Assembly: GCF_003627955.1 (NCBI RefSeq)
Contig: NZ_RBWS01000005.1
Location: forward strand, 310,001-374,000
Length of the DNA: 64,000 bases
Direction: 5' to 3'
Source: Sphingobacterium puteale
GTDB taxonomy: Bacteria; Bacteroidota; Bacteroidia; Sphingobacteriales; Sphingobacteriaceae
Every line of letters starts with the position of its first letter. Within the stretch, counting starts at the first letter, position 1. A program made the translations under genes and the position numbers. Positions 37,901 through 44,887 of the stretch are shown one piece after another. The notes beneath the pieces were generated by a model. It worked only from the letters and a program-made list of their open reading frames with translations. It was not told where the DNA came from and did no database searches.

Positions 37901-38251
37901 CTATGTATTTTTCAAGGGATATTGCAGGTAGATAATCACTAGGTTCAGTAGTAAAAACGGCAGTTCGATCAGCACCCCTTTCAGATCTTTATCCAGCAGA
38001 TGCAGACAAATGATCAGCAAAATTCCTGCTGCCATTAAAAAGTTTCCCCAGACAAAAGTCTTCGGGAACAAGATCATTAACGCGGCAATCATCGTAACCG
38101 CACCATTTATTGCCAGTGCTGTTTTGTTAAATCCCCATTTACTGAACATGTCCATCATGGCGGGTTTCCCCATCAGCATGGCATAGCCCTGTTTTATTCC
38201 CATAAATACAGCGATGAGGATCAATATCGAATTAATCAGTCTGATTATCAT
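37901..38251 (-). CDS. small four-TM membrane protein (DoxX-like)
   Basis: 116 aa, almost entirely hydrophobic, with four predicted membrane helices (about 5-22, 46-62, 67-85, 92-110). The loop GKPAMMDMFSKWGFNK and NGAVTMIAALMILFP resemble the DoxX-like/DUF4267 families. Function unknown; sometimes linked to redox stress. It is 2 bp from the NTF2-like gene, so certainly co-transcribed. Confidence 0.65.
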   Translation of the reverse strand: MIIRLINSILILIAVFMGIKQGYAMLMGKPAMMDMFSKWGFNKTALAINGAVTMIAALMILFPKTFVWGNFLMAAGILLIICLHLLDKDLKGVLIELPFLLLNLVIIYLQYPLKNT

Positions 38252-38343
38252 AATTTTAGGCTTAAAAGTAAAAATGGATAATGGGTTTTATTTAAAATTA
38301 CCATTATCCATTATCTGATCAATTATTTCTGGTTAATCAACTA

Positions 38344-39099
38344 TTATCTTGTGGTATAACCGCCGTTGGCAAAAATAGTTTGCCCGGTGATCCACCAACC
38401 GTCCGTTACCAAGAATTCTACCAAAGGCGCGATATCTTTGATATCTGTCAGTCCGCCCAGCGCAGAAGCTGATTTGTGATAGGCTACCGCATCATCACTC
38501 TCCTGTCCGTAAAAGAAAGGCGTATCCATCGGCCCCGGAGCTACTGCCGTCACGGAGATGCCTCTGTTTCCGAATTCTTTCGAGGCCGCTCTTGTAAAAT
38601 GCTCGACCGGTGCCTTAGCTCCAGCATATGTTGAATACAATCCAGTATAGGCAGCCAGCAAGGAAGTCACAATCGTACAGATTTTACCGTGATCGTTTAC
38701 TTTTTTACCAGCTTCCTGCAGGAAGAAATAAGCCGATTTTGAATTGATTCCGAACATGGTATCATATTCTGCCTCTGTCGTTTCGACAAATGGCTTTTTC
38801 AAAACCATACCGACGGTGTTGATGGCGATATCAATTCCACCGAAAGTTTTTATGGCTTCATCAAAAAATTTGGTGATATTACCTACCTGGGTCAGGTCTC
38901 CCTGAAATAAAAATGCTTCAGCACCCAGGGCTTTGACATCAGCCAATGTTTTTTCACTTTCTGCTTTTGAGCTTTCACTATTAAAATGAATAGCCAGCTT
39001 TGCTCCTTTTGCTGCAAAATCTCTGCTTAATAAGCCGCCAAGGTTTTTTCCACCTCCGGCAATCAGGACTACTTTCCCTTTTAAATCGTTGTGTGCCAT
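38344..39099 (-). CDS. short-chain dehydrogenase/reductase (SDR)
   Basis: 251 aa. Rossmann start GKVVLIAGGGKNLGGLLSRD (modified TGxxxGxG), INTVGM in place of NNAG, catalytic Ser in VTSLLAAYTG and Tyr/Lys in YSTYAGAKAP, then VAPGPMDTPFF. Classical SDR of unknown substrate using NAD(P)H. It is the first gene after a 40-bp palindrome and a TetR gene, so it is probably the direct target of that repressor. Confidence 0.92.
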   Translation of the reverse strand: MAHNDLKGKVVLIAGGGKNLGGLLSRDFAAKGAKLAIHFNSESSKAESEKTLADVKALGAEAFLFQGDLTQVGNITKFFDEAIKTFGGIDIAINTVGMVLKKPFVETTEAEYDTMFGINSKSAYFFLQEAGKKVNDHGKICTIVTSLLAAYTGLYSTYAGAKAPVEHFTRAASKEFGNRGISVTAVAPGPMDTPFFYGQESDDAVAYHKSASALGGLTDIKDIAPLVEFLVTDGWWITGQTIFANGGYTTR

Positions 39100-39123
39100 A
39101 ATTTAGTTTCTTGTATAATTAAA

Positions 39124-39163
39124 TTTACAAAAACTGACGGAATATTCCGTCAGTTTTTGTAAA
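39124..39163. promoter_or_regulatory. 40-bp perfect palindrome, probable TetR operator
   Basis: The two 20-bp halves (TTTACAAAAACTGACGGAAT and its exact complement) are perfectly symmetrical about 39143/39144. The inner TGACGGAATATTCCGTCA has the length and symmetry of a TetR-family operator. It begins 25 bp upstream of the SDR start and lies 7 bp past the TetR stop. It could block SDR-operon transcription; it could also act as a stem-loop for the TetR transcript. Confidence 0.8.
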
Positions 39164-39169
39164 AAAAAT

Positions 39170-39724
39170 TTATGCGCTTATTGAATCCCAGCACATTTGT
39201 AAAAATAGGGCTATTGTAGCGTCATCTATGTCCATCTTTTCATCCATCGCCCACAGGAGCCAACCGTTGATCGTGCTGAACGTAAACAGCCTTAAGCGTC
39301 TTGCCGTTAATGGCTTGAATAAATTCTGATCCAGGCCCAGCGCATATAATTCGTCAAATTTCAGAAAGTCCGTCATGGCTATTTCATGGATCTCTTTTGT
39401 CAAGATCGGTGATGCTGCAAATTGATAAGAAAACTGGAATTCCAACGGATGCTCAAGAAAGTACCGAATGACCCTTTCCCAGAGAAAATTGAACTGATCA
39501 TGTAGACTGCCCTGTTTCTTATAATTTTTGAAAACATAGGCAGATTCGCTGGCCTTTTGCCGTATCCAAATCTGCTGTACGATCTCTTCCTTGCTATTAA
39601 AGTTTCGGTATACGGTACCGATACCCACGTTTGCTTCGGCTGCTATCTGGGCAATGGTAACTGCATGCAACCCTTGGGTTACGAAGAGTTTAAGGCCCGC
39701 CTTTAATATCTGCTCTCTTTTCAA
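39170..39724 (-). CDS. TetR-family transcriptional repressor
   Basis: 184 aa. The N-terminal helix-turn-helix is standard: REQILKAGLKLFVTQGLHAV, TIAQIAAEANVGIGTVYRNF, NSKEEIVQQIW. The C-terminal ligand domain is helical and carries aromatic residues (FNFLWERVIRYFLEHPLEFQ). It probably binds the palindrome just downstream and represses the SDR gene and perhaps the whole run to 33.6 kb. Ligand unknown; aldehydes or their precursors would fit the gene content. Confidence 0.92.
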   Translation of the reverse strand: MKREQILKAGLKLFVTQGLHAVTIAQIAAEANVGIGTVYRNFNSKEEIVQQIWIRQKASESAYVFKNYKKQGSLHDQFNFLWERVIRYFLEHPLEFQFSYQFAASPILTKEIHEIAMTDFLKFDELYALGLDQNLFKPLTARRLRLFTFSTINGWLLWAMDEKMDIDDATIALFLQMCWDSISA

Positions 39725-39922
39725 AATAAAATAAATATAGCCTCAAATTTAACAAAATATATCTTGAATAAACTATAACAACATATATTATGACATATAT
39801 GCCCGAACTGGGGCAGGCCCACTGCCGCTCTATAAACTGAAAAATATCCGGGTATAGTATATACCTCAAGGTAAAAATATTATCTTTAACACTGAAAGTG
39901 AATTAAACGATTAAACAAGAAA

Positions 39923-40273
39923 ATGATAGACAACAAAGACATTATCTCCATGGCGGAAGTTCAGATCAGAAGCTTTGTCGAATCCAAAAGGCCACAAGAT
40001 ATTGAGGTGAGAAAGAAATTGGATTTTGGGTATACCTGGGATGGACAGACTGCCTTATTGTTTGAGATACGTCCGCAATGGAATAATCCAGCTAACATAC
40101 TACATCTCGAATTTGCGAAAATAAAATACGTAAAATCTAGCAAGCAATGGAAGCTATATTGGCGGCGGGCCAGCGGTAAATGGGAAGCTTACGAACCAAT
40201 ACCTTCAAGCGACAACCTGCAGGAGCTAATAACTGAGATCAGCCATGATGGTTATGGCTGTTTCTTTGGCTAA
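39923..40273 (+). CDS. DUF3024 domain protein
   Basis: 116 aa, cytoplasmic. The pattern VESKRPQDIEVRKKLDFGYT ... VLFEIRPQW-like (LFEIRPQW) ... AKIKYVKSSKQWKLYWRRAS ... KWEAYEP fits DUF3024, small proteins of unknown function common in Sphingobacteriaceae. It stands alone between the TetR gene and the DUF6266 region. A 74-bp piece of it is duplicated at 28.7 kb. Confidence 0.8.
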   Translation: MIDNKDIISMAEVQIRSFVESKRPQDIEVRKKLDFGYTWDGQTALLFEIRPQWNNPANILHLEFAKIKYVKSSKQWKLYWRRASGKWEAYEPIPSSDNLQELITEISHDGYGCFFG

Positions 40274-40289
40274 AAAACATAACAAAAAA

Positions 40290-40316
40290 GCAGTCTATAT
40301 CGACGGTATAGGCTGC
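40290..40316 (-). terminator. terminator hairpin between convergent genes
   Basis: GCAGTCTATA and TATAGGCTGC form a 10-bp stem with one G-T pair and a 7-nt loop. On the minus strand it is followed by TTTTTTGTT, which suits termination of the lysis-like cassette. It is also just downstream of the DUF3024 gene. Confidence 0.6.
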
Positions 40317-40417
40317 TCATATATGCATGTAAATCGGTCAACTGTGATCATTAGCCGAACATACAAATACTTATCCTGCGACACTAGGCCTGGAGGCTAA
40401 GAAATATACCTTGAGCA

Positions 40418-40858
40418 TTATTTCCTCCATAATTTCCAAATAAAATAAACTACAAGCACGCCCAATACAACTATCACAGCAATGGTTTCAATCCGGACAT
40501 CCTTCTTTTCCTGCTTTAGGACGGAGTTCTGTGTGCTAATTACTTTTTTGCTATTCTGGTCAGTACGCATATTTTCTTCTGCCGCTGACGTCCACGACTG
40601 GTGAACATACAGCCTCCCTCCCTTTGCGTTCAACCCGCTGTCTGGGCGAAAAGAAAACAAGCTATCCGTCTGAAGATACCAATAGGTGAACAGGCTGTCC
40701 TGCTGTCTGTAATGAAAAAGCAGATTCCGATTTTCATATTGACCGGCACTCGTTTCGGAATTTTTCTCCAGTTGTTTTCTATCACGGAATACCGCACAGG
40801 CTACGATCAAGAGGCAGCTGGATAAACTCAGGACCATAAGCATTCTTTTCACTTTCAT
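40418..40858 (-). CDS. lipoprotein with C-terminal membrane helix (u-spanin-like architecture)
   Basis: 146 aa. The N-terminus is a lipoprotein signal (LLIVACAVF, lipidated Cys21). The middle about 100 residues are polar, with a helical, Gln/Lys/Glu-rich segment. A single membrane helix (TIAVIVVLGVLVVYFIWKLW, about 123-142) ends in basic WRK. Lipid anchor at one end and membrane helix at the other is the layout of phage unimolecular spanins, which fuse inner and outer membranes at the last step of lysis. It is the last gene after a peptidoglycan hydrolase and a three-TM protein. The spanin role is inferred from layout only. Confidence 0.6.
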   Translation of the reverse strand: MKVKRMLMVLSLSSCLLIVACAVFRDRKQLEKNSETSAGQYENRNLLFHYRQQDSLFTYWYLQTDSLFSFRPDSGLNAKGGRLYVHQSWTSAAEENMRTDQNSKKVISTQNSVLKQEKKDVRIETIAVIVVLGVLVVYFIWKLWRK

Positions 40859-40930
40859 AACACATATTTTTAATCAAATAAATTCAGGCACAAACCATAT
40901 GGTGTGCCTGAAACAACAATAAATCGACCA

Positions 40931-41536
40931 TCACTCAACCCAGTTGGCCATGGCATAGATTGTGGACAAGGGCCTTCTTCTGGATTCCACGCGGTCATGA
41001 CTGTTGCCCTCGATGGAAATTATTAAGGCACCATCGACTGCCTTCACCAGCCCCACATGGTGGATACGCTGCAGCTCGCCGCTGTAGATCGCAAATAGAT
41101 CAGCACTCTTGAACCTCCCCTTTCGGATATCTGGTGCAGCATATCGGCGGGCCTTTGGAAAAAGCGCCGGACTCCAGGCACTTCGCGGTGCCCCAAATCC
41201 AGCTTGCCCATAACACCAGCTGGCAAATGCAGCACACCATTCATAACCCATCCCTAGCCCAACGTAACCAAGGTATTCCCCTACTCTTTGCCCCTGATTG
41301 TCACCCCCCTCTTCCGATACGCCGAGCTCGGCAGTAGCGATCTGAATAAGTTTATTTCGCTGCTCCCTCTCTGAAGACAGGTATATGCGACCGATCTGTC
41401 CGTTAATCGGCCCAGCTTCCCAAAAACGGGATTCACCCGGCGTAGCCCGGTTACTTAAAACAGCATTTTTAATAGCTGGAGAAAAGCAAAGAGAAAAAGA
41501 AAGAATACCGAGAAGTAGAGAATAGATTGTTGCCAT
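40931..41536 (-). CDS. peptidoglycan hydrolase (CHAP/NlpC-type, endolysin-like) with N-terminal signal
   Basis: 201 aa. The N-terminus (IYSLLLGILSFSLCFSPAIK) is a signal or signal-anchor. The catalytic domain begins QIATAELGVSEEGGDNQG and contains Cys101 in YEWCAAFASW and His160 in IHHVGLVKAV, plus the Asn in IEGNSHDR, a CHAP-like Cys-His-Asn set. It should cut peptidoglycan cross-bridges or amide bonds in the periplasm. The first 82 bp overlap the end of the preceding gene in another frame. It is followed by the u-spanin-like gene. Confidence 0.72.
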   Translation of the reverse strand: MATIYSLLLGILSFSLCFSPAIKNAVLSNRATPGESRFWEAGPINGQIGRIYLSSEREQRNKLIQIATAELGVSEEGGDNQGQRVGEYLGYVGLGMGYEWCAAFASWCYGQAGFGAPRSAWSPALFPKARRYAAPDIRKGRFKSADLFAIYSGELQRIHHVGLVKAVDGALIISIEGNSHDRVESRRRPLSTIYAMANWVE

Positions 41537-41841
41537 GAACTCAATTGATTAAAGTGATAATAAATGTCCTGCCTATAATATTTGAAGGGTTTCCACAAGT
41601 ATTCTTGCAGCCAGGTACAGCAGCAGATAAATACCAGCCCCGCCATCAGCCCAAAATAAAGCAGCGAAAAGGCCCCCAGATCCAATATGCCCGCTGCAGG
41701 GTCTAAAAATTGCAGCGTGCTTCCTACAAATAAGAAAACAATCGCCAGCAACAGGCTGACCATAGCGAGCACATATTTAGGCTCGATCAGCAGCTTTTCA
41801 TCGGGACTGAACCAGCCCCTTTTGATTTCTACACTATTCAT
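41455..41841 (-). CDS. three-TM membrane protein (holin-like)
   Basis: 128 aa. Three hydrophobic helices (about 23-44, 56-78, 106-127) with a charged N-terminus (EIKRGWFSPDEKLLIEP) and a WKPFKYYRQDIYY loop. No family recognised. Small size, three helices and position directly upstream of a peptidoglycan hydrolase gene are compatible with a holin, but many small membrane proteins look like this. The end of the gene overlaps the hydrolase start by 82 bp in another frame. Confidence 0.6.
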   Translation of the reverse strand: MNSVEIKRGWFSPDEKLLIEPKYVLAMVSLLLAIVFLFVGSTLQFLDPAAGILDLGAFSLLYFGLMAGLVFICCCTWLQEYLWKPFKYYRQDIYYHFNQLSSWQQSILYFSVFFLFLFAFLQLLKMLF

Positions 41842-41879
41842 AATGTTGTACTTTTAAATGTTAAAAAATTAGATAATGA

Positions 41880-42419
41880 TCATACACTTCCAAGATACTG
41901 ACTGCGGGAATACTGGATCCCATCCCGGTTCCTGACCAGTACATAGAGGTCCAGTCTTACTTCCCACATATAATCGGGCAGCTCCAGCACCATAGCCGAT
42001 GCCGAACGGATCACCGGCTTTTCATTGCGGACTGCAACCTGCCCTTTTTGGTCATAGGCCAGCAGCAGCACCTCATCATCGTGGTTTACCGATGTGATCT
42101 CGCCACCATCGAAGTCTACCTGCAGCATTGCCGTATCCCGTGTGATTTGGCCGACAGTGATCCCCCGGACAGGGCCATCCGAGAGCAAGATAAGTGCGGG
42201 ATCGACGAACAGATCAGGGTATTCCCCCTTGATGGCATATTTGATGGCATGCGCCATCGCCAGGTTGCGTGCCGTCAGCCTCTTTTTTGCCTGCCGGACG
42301 CGCTGGCCAAATCCTTCTTTGATGATCGAGGCCAGGGGATACAGAAATTGGTTGGCCAGATAGAATCTGTGCTGCATGAGCAGCTGCCCCATGGGTTTGT
42401 TTTGATTTCTTTGATTCAT
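41880..42419 (-). CDS. DUF6266-family protein, shorter paralogue
   Basis: 179 aa. It matches the 214-aa protein encoded next to it: both share KxGFGQ(K/R) (here IKEGFGQRVRQAKKRLTARN, there LKIGFGQKRADRLTPIN), A(I/F)..AI.G.YPDL, and end SRSQYLGSV or SRSSYLGEI. It lacks the Gly-rich start (GAFRGKAGSVIG) of the longer copy. DUF6266 has no known function. Cytoplasmic by sequence. It is separated from its paralogue by two stem-loops. Confidence 0.72.
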   Translation of the reverse strand: MNQRNQNKPMGQLLMQHRFYLANQFLYPLASIIKEGFGQRVRQAKKRLTARNLAMAHAIKYAIKGEYPDLFVDPALILLSDGPVRGITVGQITRDTAMLQVDFDGGEITSVNHDDEVLLLAYDQKGQVAVRNEKPVIRSASAMVLELPDYMWEVRLDLYVLVRNRDGIQYSRSQYLGSV

Positions 42420-42448
42420 CTATGCTTTTTTTATGTTAATAAATGAAA

Positions 42449-42477
42449 TTTTAAGGTCAGTTTTTTAAGACCTTAAA
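42449..42477. repeat. stem-loop between the two DUF6266 genes (first)
   Basis: TTTAAGGTC (42450-42458) pairs with GACCTTAAA (42469-42477), 9 bp, with a 10-nt T-rich loop. It lies directly beside a second stem-loop. Confidence 0.5.
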
Positions 42478-42480
42478 TTG

Positions 42481-42508
42481 GCTAAGAGCACAATAATGTG
42501 CCCTTAGC
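42481..42508. terminator. stem-loop between the two DUF6266 genes (second)
   Basis: GCTAAGAGCACA (42481-42492) and TGTGCCCTTAGC (42497-42508) pair over 12 positions with one mismatch and a 4-nt loop. On the plus strand a run of seven T follows. On the minus strand it sits 15 bp after the stop of the longer DUF6266 gene and could lower expression of the genes beyond. Confidence 0.55.
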
Positions 42509-42522
42509 GCTTTTTTTACCAA

Positions 42523-43167
42523 TTAGGCAAGCATAATCTCGCCTAGGTAGCTGCTTCTGCTGATTTTGGTCCTGGTGCGGTCAGACATAAAATACCAGAC
42601 ATGTACCACATCTCCGAGCAGGTGCTCGGGCACCCCGAAGGTAACCCCGGCAGACGACCTTGTGGGCACCGTTGGTGAGGTCATAAACTCATCCTTCGCC
42701 GGATGGTAACAGATTACATAGACCAGGTCGTCGTCTTTGGTTTCGTAGACGACATTATTCTCTGGCGACCAGGACACCGTGATCTCATCGGCATCGAATG
42801 CGGCGACCACCGTTCCGCCAGCACCATAGTTTCCATCGGCCAGCCTGACTTTGCTATAATCCAGACTCAGATCCGGATAAACACCCTGGATTGCCTGATC
42901 CTGATTGAACTGAAAAGCATAATTGATCGGCGTGAGACGGTCTGCCCGCTTCTGGCCAAAACCGATCTTCAGAAAATTGTTGATCGGCAGCAGAAAGCGC
43001 ATCAGCGTCTTGAAGCGTGCCTGCACGATCAGCTGTGCCTCCGTATGCGGTTTATTGCTCTTTTTATAGAGTCCTTTGATGTAATTGATACTCTTCCAAC
43101 TAGCACCTATTACTGAGCCGGCTTTACCTCGAAAAGCTCCATTTGCTCCATTAACTATTGTTCCCAT
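42523..43167 (-). CDS. DUF6266-family protein
   Basis: 214 aa from the ATG at 43167 (the longer frame to 43272 adds a hydrophobic, Cys-rich tail that does not look coding). The start MGTIVNGANGAFRGKAGSVI is the family hallmark, followed by WKSINYIKGLYKKSNKPHTE. The middle has FGQKRADRLTPINYAFQFN and QGVYPDLSLDYSKV; the end is SRSSYLGEI. DUF6266 proteins are common in Sphingobacterium and relatives and have no known function. It has a shorter paralogue directly downstream, followed by the lysis-like genes. Confidence 0.8.
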   Translation of the reverse strand: MGTIVNGANGAFRGKAGSVIGASWKSINYIKGLYKKSNKPHTEAQLIVQARFKTLMRFLLPINNFLKIGFGQKRADRLTPINYAFQFNQDQAIQGVYPDLSLDYSKVRLADGNYGAGGTVVAAFDADEITVSWSPENNVVYETKDDDLVYVICYHPAKDEFMTSPTVPTRSSAGVTFGVPEHLLGDVVHVWYFMSDRTRTKISRSSYLGEIMLA

Positions 43168-43589
43168 TTTTAAAAAATTTAAAGGATTAAAAAATAAATC
43201 GCCAAGATTTTTATACCGGTATTTTTGCTTGACAGAACAAACATAAAACATTAATAAACAGAAAAATAACACATAAAATAGATTGTCCGACGCTTGTCCG
43301 AAGCCAACCTATATCTTGTCCGGCGGCCGCCATATAGCGGCAGATTTTTGGGGCTACAAAAGCTAAAAAGAGCCGCCTTCTTAGCGAGGTTAATTGCAAA
43401 AAAACCATACGAGAGCGCGCCGTTGCAGGGTAATATTGAAAGCGTAGAGCAACAAATAAAACCAGAACAAAACAGCAAAACAAACACTACAAATGCAAAA
43501 AGAAGCAGACATTAGGGAATCGTGATGGCCCTTAACCACAGCTTATACAGACTTCTGACTAGACTGCTTATAACCAAATTACGATATTG

Positions 43590-43710
43590 AGCGGGCCACG
43601 ACCGGGAAATCACCTACCGATGGCCTATCTGGATAGGCTTACAGTAGGTCAACGATAGGTGCCGACCGGACGTACCGGCGACCATAGCCTATAGTCGGGG
43701 CAAAGAAAGG
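43590..43710. ncRNA. candidate structured element (nested inverted repeats)
   Basis: Dense pairing possibilities lie here. CACCTACCG (43611-43619) can pair with CGATAGGTG (43653-43661), counting one G-T pair. Inside lies GCCTATC-TG-GATAGGC (43623-43638). Next to it CCGG-ACGTA-CCGG (43665-43677) sits between CCGAC (43662-43666) and GTCGG (43694-43698). No protein frame is convincing. The element lies in the 595-bp gap (43168-43762) between DUF6266 and HTH genes. It may be an RNA leader, or a DNA-level target for the HTH protein. The rest of the gap (with three copies of TTGTCCG at about 43283-43321) shows no gene. Confidence 0.4.
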
Positions 43711-43762
43711 CCATAAATGCTGCGAAGCGAAAGCCTGTGGCCAACACTTCACAGCAGCCAAA

Positions 43763-44071
43763 CTATCCGCCATTGAGGTGACGTTTGAGGCGGAGTACAT
43801 CGTCGAGCTTAAAGTACTTTTTTCCGCCTTTATCACGCCGATGTACCTGGATCAGGCCCAGGTTCTGATACCGCAGCAGCGTACGGTCCGATACGCCGAC
43901 CGTGTCCTTGACAAAATCGGTATCGCGCAGTTCGACATCAACATCTTCGGGGGGAAGGCTGTCCTGTACCGCTTTTTTCAATTTTTGTATTTCATTAAAG
44001 AGTAGATGCAGGGCCCGGAGCAGATGCGCATCTGTCTTTCGGCCCGGATTGTTAAAGCACTGTTTTCTCAT
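43763..44071 (-). CDS. helix-turn-helix (MerR/excisionase-like) DNA-binding protein
   Basis: 102 aa. The C-terminal half is a HTH_17-type domain: DTDFVKDTVGVSDRTLLRYQ, LGLIQVHRRDKGGKKYF, KLDDVLRLKRHL. The N-terminal half is helical. Small proteins of this type are common in Bacteroidota mobile elements, where they act as excisionases or regulators, but no integrase lies nearby. It is 33 bp downstream of a LytTR regulator gene, in the same direction. Confidence 0.8.
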   Translation of the reverse strand: MRKQCFNNPGRKTDAHLLRALHLLFNEIQKLKKAVQDSLPPEDVDVELRDTDFVKDTVGVSDRTLLRYQNLGLIQVHRRDKGGKKYFKLDDVLRLKRHLNGG

Positions 44072-44103
44072 ATTTTTAAAATGGTTTATAAGGTTGCATC
44101 GGG

Positions 44104-44862
44104 TTAGCCTCCGATGGTATTGGAGTTAATATAGCTAAAGAAGTCCGGGTACAGTTTTTTGTCGCCTACCGGGATTTTCGTTTTCGTCCTTTCGGTCATC
44201 AGTATCCCGTCCGCCCCGTAACTGTAGAAAAAACTGGTATTAATAATAAAGCTCTTGTGGCATTGTTTAAACCAATTTACAGGCAACTTTTCCTGAACCT
44301 CTTTCATGGGGCTATTGCAGACTAAAGTCCTATCGCCGATCAGATGAAATTTAACCTGGCCATTTGTACTTTCCACGTAGACAACTTCCCTGAGCCTCAC
44401 TTCAGTGCGCTTATAGCGCACGGGCCCCTTGATCATAAAGTAATACGAATAATGTTCGAGCGAATCCCTGCCCGTATTGGGGAGCAGCTTTCCGAGTGCT
44501 TCGTCTACGCGACGCAGAGCGGCATAAAATCTACTCCGGGACACCTCTTTGAGCAGCACATCAACGACGTGGATGTCATAGCCCAGATCCTCATATTGCC
44601 GATGTGCCGTATAGAGGATCGTTTTTAAATCTGAGCTGGGCAATGTCCTTAGAAAATCAAAGGCATCCGTCTTTCCCAGCTCCACATCGAGGATCATAAA
44701 ATCCACTTTATTGGCCCGCAGAAAGATTTTTGCTTCCTGTGGATCCGTAAATGTTCTGACAATATCCACATAACTAATCTCACTCACCATCTCGGTCAGA
44801 TGATCAATACATGCCTGTTGGTCATCGATGATGATGCCACTCCATATTTTTCCCATGTTCAT
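44104..44862 (-). CDS. LytTR-family response regulator
   Basis: 252 aa. Receiver domain with IIDD at the start (residues 11-14) and phospho-accepting Asp59 in FMILDVELGKTDAF. The usual conserved Lys-Pro is replaced (VVDVLLKEVSRSRF gives Lys-Glu). LytTR domain (about 150-245) with VVYVESTNGQVKFHLIGD and FKQCHKSFIINTSFF. It pairs with the kinase gene upstream, which is frameshifted here. It may control the DUF6266/lysis-like genes downstream. Alternative ATG at 44856. Confidence 0.88.
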   Translation of the reverse strand: MNMGKIWSGIIIDDQQACIDHLTEMVSEISYVDIVRTFTDPQEAKIFLRANKVDFMILDVELGKTDAFDFLRTLPSSDLKTILYTAHRQYEDLGYDIHVVDVLLKEVSRSRFYAALRRVDEALGKLLPNTGRDSLEHYSYYFMIKGPVRYKRTEVRLREVVYVESTNGQVKFHLIGDRTLVCNSPMKEVQEKLPVNWFKQCHKSFIINTSFFYSYGADGILMTERTKTKIPVGDKKLYPDFFSYINSNTIGG

Positions 44863-44887
44863 TTGTTTGTTTTTTTGATTCCTATTT

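Noticed and set aside
43294..43515. 73-codon plus-strand frame in the gap beside the DUF6266 gene
   Set aside because: Lysine/arginine-rich text overlapping frames on the other strand; no start context or homology pattern, so treated as noncoding.
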